Assembly (NCBI GenBank): GCA_030770545.1
Contig: CM061097.1
Span: forward strand, 5,704,501-5,768,500
DNA length: 64,000 nt
Source: Macropodus opercularis
Lineage: Eukaryota > Chordata > Actinopteri > Anabantiformes > Osphronemidae
Reading direction: 5' to 3'
Position 1 is the first letter of the stretch. Every line of letters starts with the position of its first letter. The notes below the pieces were generated by a model. That model saw only the letters and a program-made list of their open reading frames with translations, was not told the origin of the DNA and ran no database searches. A program made the position numbers and the translations under genes. Of this stretch, positions 15,001-27,667 are shown one piece after another.

Positions 15001-18000
15001 TGAAAGGCAGGCTAAGCCATGCTGATGTTGGCCCCGTTACAAAAAGAATAAAATAAAAGCCACTCGTTTACTGTGCCACCACTGATGCTTAGCCAATCAT
15101 TCCTTAAACAAATACTAGCGGACGTCACATAACTCCAGTTACTCTGGGGCGGGTGTTTACCCCAAGCAATGGAATCGGTTCTGTGTGAGATATGAGCTGA
15201 AATGTTAGTGCAACTCTATCCAGTTGTTTGGTTCCCTGTTGTAAAACATGTGGTGATTCTGGGACGCTCATCAAATGCTGGATTTACTGCTCTCCCTCGC
15301 AACTTGTAAACTGCTGAAGGTGGTGTTTTTCCACTACTGTAAGTTTTACTGTCAGTGTGTTTGTCTGTGTGTGACTTAACATGAACACATAACACAGGAG
15401 TTAGGTTTCCCAGACATTGCTGCAAAGCTTTTCTGGTCTTTTGTCGCCCTATTATGTTTTTAAAAACAATTTTTCCGTGACGGGGTCTAAAGAAAGAAAA
15501 TATCAACAGTTGTTTATGGAAAGTTTTCTGTTGATGTTGTTGCTCCTCTGTTGTCAGGAAGTGCTGCGCAAGAAATGACCAAAAGATGACCAGCAAAATG
15601 CCATCGTTCTCTGGAGACATTATTAGACCATCCCCTCTGCAATTCAGATGAGGGCAAATCTCAAATCACTAGCTATGCATCTGTAAAAGTTCTTACTCTT
15701 TATATAAAAAATAACACAATGACAGGACTTCCACTGCAGCAAGGGGAAAAGGAGGCACAAGTGAACTCTAGGCTCCAGCAGCTTTTTTTCTCTTCCTCTC
15801 TCGTGTCCCTTGAAGGTCATTCTTCCTGCCTAACGTAACAAAGCCATCACGCACAGATGTTGCTGTCGAGACAGAGATCCTCTCTGGAACCGGCATTTCT
15901 TTCGTCAGTCCCTGTTTATGTTGGTGTACGTGGCATCACTTAAAGGCTAAATCTGCCCCGTTGTTAACCATGACAGGCTGATTTAAAAAAGTAAGACACC
16001 CTTGATACCATCCAGCTGGACTGCAAGTTAGTGTTCACTGGGGTCCACTGCATCTATTCTCAATGCTATTTACACAAATGTGCGTAACTCATTGTGTGTC
16101 ACGAGTTGGTCTCAAGGAATGCCTATAGTAATGCCTTTTAAGGGCGCCTGAAAAGAAGAGAGTCCATGAAAAGTTCAAAAGCCACATCTTTCTATGGCTT
16201 TAATATCAAACTACACATTAGTCATTGGCATCATGACAATATCACCAAACATCTGAACCGAACATCTTTTATCCAAAAAAAAAAATAACTGCTTCAACTT
16301 ATATAATGAAAGAACCAGTCCAATACTGAAGTGTGTAGAGCACCCAACTCCCAAAATTACTTCTTGCTAACTGTTATGAACGCAGGAATTACAAATAAAA
16401 TAACTTACGTGTTTATGTCTGCGTGTACGTCGCAATACTGCAGTGCCTCTGCACAAGAGCTTTAAATGGCGTTTGCATACTGTCCTTTGCCAGAATAACT
16501 GAGGAAAACAAACAGTGCTTTTATTGCAGTAATGAATATTCTTTGGGAAGCATATAATTTTCCATCACTCCCACTCATAAAATGCCAATAAAGGCTCAGG
16601 GAAACCTGTGACATTTGACTTTGTTGGTCCACTGCTAATTATTGACCTTTGACCCATCATCTTTGGAAAGTTTTGAAAAGCACCATCACTCAATCTACCA
16701 CTTATAAACCATCTGATCATAACAGCCCAAACACATATGCTATCCTTCCATCTTCATCTTACACAGGTCATAAAACATCAGCGCAGAATTTGTGCACATA
16801 CTGTGCATTGCATAAACACATAAGCATTCTGCTTCAGAAGACTGATGACAACATCAGAAGCCCTGTAGACGTGTCTAGTGCCAGTACGGTAGTGTACTCC
16901 CATGCTCTTTACTGGCAAGCAGCAACATTCATTCAGAAAAGCACCAAGCACTACATGACAGCAACAACAAAAGGTCAGTAGCAGTAGAAATCATAGTCAA
17001 TTTACTCCGTAACACTAGCCGTTAATGATGTGTGGACGTAAAGCAGGCACTGCTGAGTCAGCACCACCACCCATTATTCGGCTTACTCTACTGTCATCTC
17101 CACATCCGTACGGAACTAGAAATGAGGAGAAGGCAAAGGCTTCTGTCACAAATAACATAGCTTATGACTAAAACCTGTATCTCAGCACACAGATGTAGAG
17201 GTGATACAATGGACATACTGTCCCACTCTTACCTCACAGACTCATCCACGTCTGCCAGCGCATATTTGCATAGCAGAGCTCAGGTACAACACTAAACTGC
17301 AATAAAGAAGCTGAAGCTGTGACACAAGCATGACGACAGGTAGGGATTAGCATTTGCAGGCTAATTCCTCATGAAGCACGTTTGTTCGTTTCTCAGCTAG
17401 CTCAACATCCAAACCTCCTTGAAGTAATGACATCATGTTTTAAACTCACTCTGTGTATGTCGATAACATACATAACACAGTTATGTTATTAAGTTCTAAA
17501 CTATGTATGGACCACATTTGCAAAGTAGCCCTTTCTAGGCTACAGTGAACTGCTTTGAATAGTAGCATGATAAGGGCGTCTATGGAAATAAAGGAGGTTT
17601 TTCCTTTGAGCTGAGGCAGTAACACTCCCACATGTGGCAGTTTAACAAGGAAAAGTCAGACACGTGCAAACACGTCTCATGCTCTAAAGAGTAAATTACT
17701 GCAAAATAAATACACAGGCTAACATTTTCCAACTGCATCTTTGCTTATATCAGTTTATCTGTTTGCCTTTCTCTCGTTCTTCAGTCCACATGTTAACACT
17801 GTTAATTGCATGTCAGTAGCTTATTTTCTAACTTAGCTGCGTTTACTATTTATGAATTTCTTTTTTGGTAAAGCCGGCTGCTGAGAGGTACTTGCAGATT
17901 ACATGTAAACAGTTTCTGTTCTCTCTGAATTTATGTGTGACTGCAGCACCATTCGGAACAGGCCTATTTATAGCCAACTACTGCCACTGCCACTACCACC

Positions 18001-21000
18001 CTGCAGCCTGAAAGTCACACCGGGAGATTTTGGGAGGGGAGTCCTTGAGCTCCTCTGTCAATGCGAAGCGCTGCAGTGACAAGTTTGCTGATGAGGTTGG
18101 TGACTGAAGTCGCACTGCACACATCTGCTGTGCATCCTTTAAGTACACTATGTCTCAGTAACACAATGCATGTACGCTCTTGGACACTCACCCACGACTT
18201 CACATAGCCAAATAAAACTGGTTGGAGCTCAGTGATTACTGTCAAATCTGGTTGTGATGCCACATGATACATGTTGTGTCACTCATGATAAGTAAATAAT
18301 AACCCTATGTACTGAAAGGCTACGGGTACAGTTATCAGTGCAGAGAGAAGGGGATACAAATGGTAAGATTAAAAACTTACTTTATATCCTTTTGAGAAAG
18401 TTCCAAGAATAGTTTATTTCTCCACCCCTGGTCACTGAAGAGTATGTGCTGTATGCGCTGCGAGAGTTCAAATCAGACAAACCAAAACCAACAGAAGTAT
18501 CTGGTGCACATCCCTATCACAGCCAGTCCCACTCCACTGTTCACTGATGCTGCCTGGAATAAGGAGGGAAATCTGCTTATAGCTCCCAGGATCACAGCCA
18601 ATCACATCAGAGCAGTTCCTGCCTTTTGGCCAATCATGTGCCTCTGCTCGCTCTGGCCTCCCACCCACCCCTTCTACTGGTGAAAGTTCCCATGGTGGAG
18701 GACAAAGTGATGAGGAGAGAGAAAGAAAGGAAGAGAAGAGGGGGAGAAGGCTGCAGAGGAGGAAGAACAGGAAGAGCTGTGGAAATATTACTATTTGGAA
18801 AGTTTTTTGTACAGACTAGAAAAAAATTAGACAAAAAAAACATAATAGTCTTTTCTCAGAGAACTGCTAACCCGGGCAAAGAGCTAAGATATACTGATTA
18901 TTCACTGTATCAAATCAATCCATGAGCTTTTATTCAATACAGACACTGAATTCAATTAGTTTTGCTGTATTTTGCACTTGCTATTTATTGCAGTGTATGC
19001 TAAGGGAGATACCAACAGCAATTCTTCTGTGTATGTAACACAAGACAAGAGTGATATAGCTTGGGTTGCAGAGTCATTGAATATCTTAAACAGCTTCAAA
19101 TCATATTTATTCTCCAGAGCTATTGGTGGCACACGTTTCGTTTTGATCTGAAGGAAGCAACGTTGTTGGGTCAAAAGAGATTCTCACCTCGGTCAAGACA
19201 TGAATTAAGGCCGGTAGGACCTTGAACAGCTGCCTGGTTATCATGAACATGTGGATAAAAATCAGAGATAAAAAATACTTGACTGCAAAGCATTTTGTTT
19301 GAGCAGCGTTATGTTCCGTAGTAGTAGATACAAAAGAGGACTACACACATTTTTTTAAATGAGAATAATATTAATTGTAGTTGTATACTACTGAGAGTCA
19401 TCGTGAATGATGGACATGCACCAGAGTACATTATATTGTGTTTCTAATATTTTCTCCTCTTATTTATGCAAACGAGATGGACAAAAGGTGGCTGCTTTGT
19501 TCTAAATGTAGAATTTAAAACAGAGCTGCTGGTTTGCATTAGATTGTACAGGTCTTAGTGTAAGTACGGTAAACATTAAGTCAGCATTGTTTTTGCCATG
19601 ACTCATGGTTCATTTAAACTTAGCTTATTAGTTTTTTCAGAAGATGGATAAAACAAAAAGATAAAAGTGAACTTGATATATAACTACACGTATAAGTAAA
19701 CACATGTTAGAATGTCAAGGTCATATTGGGCTGGACAACTATTGCACTTAAAACTGTTGTAGGCCACTCGCAGGTAGCAGCATTATACCACTGCATGAAT
19801 GACAATGCATGACCCAGCATTTTTAAAACTGACCCATAGAAGGGACTACATTTTCAGATAATGTGGCATCTTGAATTGTCTAACACGCCTTCATTTTGAA
19901 CAAGACTACAGGTCAAAGTAAGTTAAATTCTGTCTGTGCCTTTGCAAATCTTCTCATATTTTAAAAACCTGAAGCTTACAATACATCTGGATTTAAAAAT
20001 CTCAAAAGAACAGTTTGAGGTGTGATAAAGCGTCCAAAACAGCACACACCGTACTGCATGTAACATACATCACTACGCATGGCAAGCATCAGGGTCAAAT
20101 CATAGTAAATAGTTTTGCGCTGGAGAAGATGTACTAATTCTGTCTCGTCTGTTCTTATGCCTGTCATAAGCCCAGGGCTCTCATCAACAGCCAAGGACAT
20201 CATGTTTATTACTACATCAGTTTTAACATCAGCGGAATCATGTGCTGTTAAACATAACAGAATGTGACTGGTCAGTAGACTCGTTCCATATTTAAAGGAA
20301 ATTAATTTCTTTGCTTTCTCGCAAGGATTACATAAGAACAACTATACCACTCTAAATCTGCCTGTTTAATATAAAGCAGGAACCCAAACAAAATGTGATT
20401 AACTTGGCGAGAAAAAGGGTTAACTGACTCTGATCAAATGTAAGGACGTCTCTGAACCACATTTAAAGCTCACTAATGAACACATAATGTTTTGTTTAAC
20501 TGACTTTACTGGAGGTTAATTGTCTGTTTATTCTTAGCTAGAAGCACTGACTTCCTGGAGCTTTGTCGTTTTCACAAGGTGGCCAGGCAACAAAGAAATG
20601 GCACACCTATAAAACTTTTTACACCACTTTTCTTTTACATGAAACATTAGTGCAGGGTACATAAATACCTGAAAAAAATCCCTCAGTCCAAGACACACTG
20701 TTTGTTCCACTTCTGTGAACACAGAGCTGTTGCAAAAGCTGTTGACAACAGCTACGACAGATGGATGGAGAGATGTTCTCCAGTCTGTGAGATGCAGTGA
20801 CACACTGCTTGCTCTGTTATATTTCATCCAAAAAGAAAAATTTCCATTAAAAAAATCAAATGCCCCAAAAAATTTAATAAAAAACTACACTGATATAAAA
20901 ACTACCAATTTGAATCAAAATACAGAAAAAAGACTGATATCCATATAACACACAAGTCTCAAGCAAATGCAGTAAAATGAACAGGTTTCCAGCCATTGAA

Positions 21001-22384
21001 CATCAGCCTGGTCAAACACACGCACACCAAGCTTATAAAATGCGTATACAACTCTTACACACCTTCAATTTGATGGCTTTGGCAAAAACATAACTGTTCT
21101 GCCACATATTTTATAGAAGTGTAGTCACATTTATTCCATCTTTACTCCGAAGATACTTTTAAAAGAGGCATAAAAAGCCCAGAGAATGATTAGGTTATTA
21201 TTAGGGCAACCAAATACCCACAATTTTCTAAAATACCAGTAATTATTCTCAGAGAGCCATCTGCTCTGTCCTGACACACACACATGCACAGTTCTCTGTT
21301 CGGCTTTGCTCTTGTTAATATCAAGGACTTAACAGACCACCTGGTGAGCACTTTGTTCACTGAAAGCTATAAATTCAGTCCACATAATCACCATTTAGAA
21401 GAATCAAGATATGTGACCAAGAACAAGTAAATTCACCTCCAACAACTAAACGAAGGACTCAGATAAAGCCTATGTATTTACACGTTCCCAAGAGTGTACA
21501 TCATGGAACAAAATGCTGTGACGACTTCTCCTCCTCTCCTCTTGTAATTTTTGTGGTCTCATCTCCCCTGGAGCAAACTGTGCTGTCTTTTATGCAGCCA
21601 GTACGTTTCTTTGTTCATTGTTGTTCTGGAAAGCTTCCAGGGCTGTCGTGCCCGCCACAGGAAATTTGGAAACGCTCTTTCCAAACTGTTGTCAGACATG
21701 CTGAAACCTTTTCACCATTGCACATAATGTTCCACTGACTAGAATCAACGTGATGTGACAAATTATACATTGTCCTCAAAGGAAACAAATGCTACCAATC
21801 TTTCCTTTTTTCCAATCAGTTCAGCTTACTGTGCCCTGGCTATTATCAATCTGAATAATGGATTACATGTTGGTGGCTAAAACTAAAGCTAACCAGGTGC
21901 TTTAGTGGATAAGACGTATCCCAGTCATCTCTATGACTGTTCCAGTGTGTTACAGAATGACACCACTTATCATATACACTATTTTAATCTACCTATTGCC
22001 GTATTGAATTGAAACCTTCCCACTGCATGTGCGGAAAGTGTACGCGCCAACATTTGATCTGTCATCACTAAATAATGATGGTTAATGGCAGCTAATCTGA
22101 GTCACCATGTGGATTTAAAGCACAGAACAGACACAACAGGGCGAAGTGGTTATCTAGTGTCACTCACTGATGCCCAGGTAAAACGTGTGTCACGTACATA
22201 AACATACTACATATAAATCTCCAGGGAGGAATCTCAGATACATACAGGTGTCTGGTGACATGTATGGGCTACAAACGTTAGGTTCCAACGAAAGATTTTC
22301 ATCCAAGCATTACAATCACTGCTATATTTACAGCTAAAATTACATTTGGACCTAGTTTGGTTTAGATCCTAACAATATTACTTG

Positions 22385-22520
22385 GTTGAGCCGACATGTT
22401 GTTGTTCTGGAAGCTGCTGAACTGTAAATGTTAGCTAAAACTAGCTGCTTCGCTAATGTTTTCAATAGGTTGCAAGCTAGCTGATGGTGCCGCTAACTAG
22501 CTTGTGCGGTGGTTAGCACG
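22385..22520. repeat. GCTAGC/TTAGC word cluster beside a CpG-rich gene start
   Basis: Within about 135 bp there are at least six occurrences of the related words TTAGC, GCTAA, CTAGC and GCTAGC on one strand or the other. The cluster lies 50-190 bp downstream of the proposed exon 1 donor at 22572 on the minus strand. Similar clusters occur next to the ERCC8/NDUFAF2 and SMIM15 starts. Function unknown. Confidence 0.45.
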
Positions 22521-22571
22521 TATTATAACACTTTTAATGTGTGTTACGCATCCTACGCGTGAACCACTCAC

Positions 22572-22720
22572 TCTGCCACAGAAATGGTCCAACGCCCTTC
22601 GTTGTGCAGCTGATCCGACGCGCGCGCCACTTTTTGACTTCTATTCCCGTCATCCCACCGTCCTGTAAGAGCGTCTGAGCATGCGCTGTACCTTAGCAGG
22701 GTATCGTCGGCAAAGAAATA
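22572..22720 (-). promoter_or_regulatory. CpG-rich promoter and candidate non-coding exon 1 (minus strand)
   Basis: A CpG-dense patch stands out from AT-rich surroundings, with a GCGCGCGC run near 22620-22627 and an NRF1-like core GCATGCGC near 22679. Read on the minus strand, a good donor (GGCAGA then GTGAGTGG) places the end of a first exon at 22572. No start codon with a convincing frame is visible in the exon, so it is probably 5' UTR. It would splice to the acceptor at 6151. The transcription start is not determined. It could instead be a promoter for a non-coding RNA. Confidence 0.4.
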
Positions 22721-24320
22721 GAGTACGCTACGTGTGTTACTGTACTGTTACAACATAACAGGTTCCGGCTCACTTAAAAAAAAAAGGAACATTAATATGG
22801 TTAATACATTAATATGTCAAAATAACATACAAATCCAGATTAATCTGATAAGAATAAAGCTGAGAAACAATGTGTAAAGTAAGATAAATTGTAATCTAAT
22901 TGAAAAAGATATACTACGCTGGGTTACCTGCTAATAACACACAACGGCTAAATCACCACCAGAGTTGTACTGCCCAGCAAAGACCAACGGCATTTCTGCA
23001 GCATAAGAAGCTCTGACTTAGAGGAACACAGCACATTCCTTACCTTCATTTCTTGTCCCTGATGATGAGACAAGAAATGAAGATGATTGTCTAAACACCC
23101 AAAAGCTAGATATTGAAAGGTTTCTGAATGTCTCACATTGCTAATAAAGTGAAATGATGACTAACTTTTCTGTAATTAGCTACTTGAGGTAGCGTCTTGC
23201 CTATGGCACTGGTATCAGCATCAGAAAAGCTCTCAAATTTGTCATCACACAGCTGAGTACCATTCAACAACAACCCCAGGGGCTGTTGGTTGGTGGTGGA
23301 ATCATTATGTTCCACTAAAGTGCAGAAGGACCTACTGATATCAAATAAGCAGGTCAGTGTGCTCCGTGTCTATGTGATGGAGAGAGGAAAGCCTGTTTTT
23401 CTGCATTCAGGATACAAATGGCATTATAGATATGAAATCTAAAAATCTCTGGATGTATTGAAAACATAAAATAACTATATTTAACTCTATTTAATAAGTA
23501 CACCATAATTTATGTTTGTCCACGCCACTGAATCGAACTAAGTTAACGTGGCTTGGTGATACTGATACATTACAGAAAATATATTCTATTCACTACAAGT
23601 ACTGAAACCACAGTCTGTGAACTGTCTGTACTGTCCCACTCTAAGTCAACGTTCTTCATTCTCTTTAGACAAATGTTTCATGCTTATAGAGTTGTATGGG
23701 CATAGTGTGTGAAGTGAAAATAATGTAGTTTTAGCTTTATTCCAGGCACTGACTGTCCTACTGGAGAATGTTAGAGAAATTTGAATACTTGCATGCTTCA
23801 TGTTTAATTTACACATATGATTTAGTTTGGAATATCACTTATACACTTCTCTACTGGTGGAGAAAAGGCATTCGGTGCTATAAAAATCCTGCTGATACAG
23901 AGAATAGTATGGAAATGCTAAAGATGACTTATAGCAGGGGAGTTGTGCATTCTGCAGTTAGAGTATTGTAATTATAACTCCATGAAGACTAAACAGCAAA
24001 CCAGTATTTTCAGATTAACGGCACTACCTGCTGGTATAAATGGCACATTACAGTCAGATAAAGTTTTGAGTTAAAGAGAAATTACACAAAGCCAGCCAGT
24101 CATGCATTTGTTATTTCTGGTCGATATATAATGAACTGTATTCACCAAATCTAAGCCTTAAATAAGTGTGTAATAGTGTGTGTGTGTGTGTGTGTGTGTG
24201 TTTGGGGGGGGGGGGGGGGTGTAGTCGTCTAGTCAGCTGGTTCCTTTTGAACAATGTAAACTATATCTTACAAATTAATCAAATAGTCTCACTGCCAAAA
24301 ACAAAATAGAAAGTACATTG
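22721..24320. other. Intergenic stretch between the candidate promoter and the ELOVL7 3' end
   Basis: AT-rich sequence with no recognisable exon. It ends in a GT microsatellite and a G run (24177-24219) just beyond the putative ELOVL7 polyadenylation site. Nothing else could be supported. Confidence 0.5.
24177..24219 (+). repeat. GT microsatellite followed by a 16-G run
   Basis: An alternating GT tract (24177-24203) runs directly into 16 consecutive G (24204-24219). The GT part can adopt Z-DNA and the G run can form a quadruplex. It is probably length-polymorphic and error-prone in assembly. It lies about 100 bp beyond the proposed ELOVL7 poly(A) signal. Confidence 0.9.
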
Positions 24321-24325
24321 ACCAT

Positions 24326-24331
24326 TTATTT
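24326..24331 (-). terminator. Possible ELOVL7 polyadenylation signal
   Basis: TTTATT on the plus strand reads AATAAA on the minus strand, about 1.05 kb downstream of the ELOVL7 stop codon. This gives a plausible 3' UTR length. Other signals nearer the stop may be used, and no cleavage site can be proved from sequence. Confidence 0.35.
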
Positions 24332-25380
24332 TATATAAATACATAAAAAAGTACAATAGACAACATTTCATGTTTCTTACAAAATGAACTTGTGGTACAA
24401 TAAGTGATCTGACGAACTCCTCTAATCTGACGCACGCTCGAACACATTGTTTATACTACATCCTTACAGTTGACAGGGGCTTACACTTGAACAAACGTGG
24501 AAGTCTGTCAACAACCATCATGCTCAATCATATGTTCTCATTCACTCAACAAGCAGAGTGTTACTCACTTTTCAGGTCATCATAACAGGGAAAACTCAGG
24601 CAGCGCCTGAACCCAGCCATCATTAGCCAAACTGCTTCAGAACAGGCAGGCAGACTGCTCGGGTTTTCCGACGGATGGGCTAAAGTGTGTACTGCAGCAT
24701 TACGCCTCACTAATGAAGCAGTACAGCTGTTGCTAAAGCTCTGCTCTGGATCCTACAAGAACGTGCTTGTCACATGTTGCTTCATTGGAGAATAAATTGA
24801 CATCCTTTCACTTAACATACCATCAGCGGTGGCTGTGACGCAAGCCATAGAATAACAGACATGTGTACTTAAAGTTCACTGCTCGCACCAAACGTAAGCA
24901 TGCAACAATAACATGAACAAGACCTGTCACCTAAACACCCTTTTGTTAGGTTATCAGCTGAGAACAGTCATTTTGTGCCTAGTGAAATAAACATAACTTT
25001 TGTAGCACACGGCTTTGAAACAAACTGGATTGAAGTGTATTATTCCTAGTATTAGGTTTGGAGCAGACAGTCCTGCAGTCGTACCCTATGTGAAGCCCTT
25101 TAGGCAGTGTGAACCGTTCATGTCATACTGTGAGAAAAATGACAAATCTAGATTCTGTATCTTCAGTGAAAACAAAATTTAAGCCGTTGCACTTTGGTGT
25201 ATAAACTTCTTAAATAAAGCTTTGGTCACATAGTTTGAAGAATGTTTTTTGCAGTTGCAAATAGAAAAGCAATGGAAAAAAAAAATAAAGGTAGTTACAG
25301 TCCAAACAAACTGGGGTTTAATCTCACACCACAGTGGTTTGCTTGCGTAAATGAGGTCAACCCCGAAGCAGAGACCTGCG

Positions 25381-26940
25381 TCACTCGTCTTTGTCGTGAC
25401 TGGCGTTTCCATTCATGACTCCGTTGGTGTGGTGCGCCCACGTCTGGGCCTGCAGCACTTTGGGTAGCCTCTTGCCTTTGGTGTAGGCATGGTACCAGAA
25501 GTTGAGGAACAGGAACAAGAAAATCAGGCCGTACGAGCCAATGATGTAGACAAAGATGGGGAACTGGTATGGGCAGTCCTTGATGAAGAAATACTGAGAG
25601 ATGTGGCTTGTAACCAAAACAAACTGGATCTGGGGAAGAACAACAAGCAAATTTGATTTAAACTCCAAGTTCTGACACTGGTTTATTTTAATTAGGTCTA
25701 CAAAGAGAAGAAACTGAGACTAGTTAACATACCAGCTGAATTGTAGTGAGGTATTTCTTCCACCACAAATACTTCTGGTACTTGGGGCCCATAGCAGTCA
25801 GACCGTAGTACGAGTACATGATGACATGGACGATACAGTTAAGCAGGGCGTGGAAAGTCCCCAGACCACCTGACAGAGGGAGAGAAAATCAGGAAGCACA
25901 TCACAATAAAGCCATAGGACTCACAAAACACAAAAAACAACACTTAAATTAAATGCTAAACAAGAGGAGAGCTCTACCTGGAGCAAACCGAACACCAAAC
26001 CACCAGGTGAAGGGCATGATGGAATGATGGTAGACGTGCAGAAACGTCACCTGGCTGTTTTTCTTTCTCAGGACAAAGAAAATCTAGGGAGGAAAAAGCT
26101 CAGATTCAACCTGAGTAATTAAATGTAACAACTTTGTTTCACTTCAGCAAAGTGCATTAGAAGGCAGAGCTATCTTTGACACTTACTGTATCCAGCATCT
26201 CAATGAACTTGGAGAAGTAGTAAAGCCAGCATGTTGCTGCCATCTAGAGGGGACAAAGAATGTATTATTTCCGGTTCTAACAACAGAAATCCTGATCCTC
26301 CACTGCATGTTGGGCTCCACATTGGATTCAGATCAGCTCAGTCTGCAAAGGAACAGCTTACCCTCATAGCCTGTGGTGATTCAGAGTAATCCACGAGGTC
26401 GCAGTGAAAGGAGTATCCCGTTCCCCATCCCGACATCACAAACTGAGGAGCAAGACAGTGAAACCATTATGGTACAAATGATACAGAAACAAGTAATTGT
26501 GCCCAAGAACAGAGTCGGTGACATGCGGCCTAACAAGACTGAACAATCCACATTTTTTGTCAACGCTGTGCAGAGCAACGTGATGATTTACCTCATAGCA
26601 CATGTAGAGAGAGAGAGCCACCACACTGAAGTTGTAGACGATGAGAACTCCTTTGAGGTCGAAGGCTTTGCGGTTCTCCATTATCCGAGGCCCCAGCGAC
26701 GTGACAAAGTAAATGTACGCTGCGATGACGATGGTTTGAGGGAGAGGCGAAGACATGAGGAACCACTTCTCTGTCCGAGTGTCTGCAACAGAAGTACGAC
26801 AATACGATGTGGGTGGTTCATTATATTAAAACAAATAGGGGGTCAAAATAAATGTGTTAAATACATGAGGACTCACCTGCATTTTGGAAGAATTCATCAT
26901 AGAGGAGTGCAGCTGATGTCTTTATGTTAGACAATTCCAT
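25381..26940 (-). CDS. elovl7: Very-long-chain fatty acid elongase 7
   Basis: ELOVL proteins are ER multi-pass condensing enzymes (3-ketoacyl-CoA synthases) that start each two-carbon elongation using malonyl-CoA; ELOVL7 acts mainly on C16-C20 acyl-CoAs. Seven coding exons on the minus strand, in transcript order: 26940-26877, 26782-26592, 26442-26362, 26243-26187, 26083-25978, 25869-25733 and 25629-25381, all with GT-AG junctions and matching phases. They sum to 885 nt, 294 residues; human ELOVL7 is 281 by recall. Key signals are the histidine box HVYHH at about residues 147-151, the segment DTIFFVLRKKNSQVTF before it, LMSSPLPQTI near the N-terminus and the late block FWYHAYTKGKRLPK. These fit ELOVL7 better than ELOVL1, and the neighbour ERCC8 agrees. 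The ATG has A at -3 and G at +4. The tail ends DKDE, with lysine at -3 but no classical KKXX. Whether this is the teleost a or b copy is undetermined. Confidence 0.93.
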
Positions 26941-26963
26941 CTTCAGACAAGACACGTGCCAAT
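26941..26963 (-). other. elovl7: ELOVL7 5' UTR part of exon 2
   Basis: The acceptor (TTTTTCACTCAG) ends just before 26963, leaving 23 nt of leader before the ATG at 26938-26940. The preceding intron runs back to the donor at 28445. Confidence 0.7.
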
Positions 26964-27629
26964 CTGAGTGAAAAAGTAACGCAGAGGTTAGATTCTTTGA
27001 ACCATATAACCTCACTGACCACAACAAAGCTTGGGGAGACCCATTTATATTAGCGTCTCTACCAAGGATAACGTTTTCATAAATTACATCTTTTACATTT
27101 TAACAGGTCTTTAAAAGAGATGCTGTATTAAAGCTCTGTTTCATTAGCTTGCAATCAGCATTTCTTTTCAGGGTGGAACAAGATCTCAGAGGCAGAGTCA
27201 GACTATTTGTAGCGATACTTAACAGTGCACACAAAGAACGGGATTTTGAGAGAAACCAGACACCCGATGTGGACAAAGTAGACCATGAACAACACTAGCA
27301 GACTGTCAGGTATCAGAGGTAACAAAGTGAACACGTTCGGTCAAGATAGTGTTAATTACACCAACAAACCCCAGCTTTCATATCGTCTCAATGGAAAACG
27401 CTTTGTGAAAGGCGTAAAATTCTGAAAACATACAATCACAGATTTTAGTACTACTTTTAGCCCAGTAATGGTTTGAAGGGCATAAAGAAAGTCTTTAAAA
27501 TGCTCTGGTCTAAATGGACAATGGCTGACGTTTGGTTAAAGTTCACAGTGACTAGCTCGACGGGTTTATTAACCATGCCTTTAGAAATTAAACGTGCCCA
27601 GATGAACACCCTGCCAAACCTGCAAATCA

Positions 27630-27667
<38 letters not shown>

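Larger units (their letters stand above)
6152..22571. other. Long gene-free stretch, possibly intron 1 of the unidentified minus-strand gene
   Basis: About 16.4 kb without a recognisable exon. It is AT-rich with scattered motif-dense islands (notably 8740-9080) and short A or CT runs. Open frames, including one of 134 codons at 15216-15620 minus, show no domain or family resemblance. If the flanking splice sites are used this is one large first intron, a usual place for enhancers. Otherwise it is intergenic. Confidence 0.4.

Noticed and set aside
15216..15620. 134-codon minus-strand open frame
   Set aside because: No recognisable domain or splice signals that join it to other exons.
26373..26930. 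185-codon plus-strand open frame
   Set aside because: It runs antisense across ELOVL7 exons and introns; the minus strand explains the sequence fully.
25381..26940. Assignment as ELOVL1 rather than ELOVL7
   Set aside because: LMSSPLPQTI and FVLRKKNSQVTF fit ELOVL7 better by recall, and the neighbour ERCC8 places it at the ELOVL7 locus.
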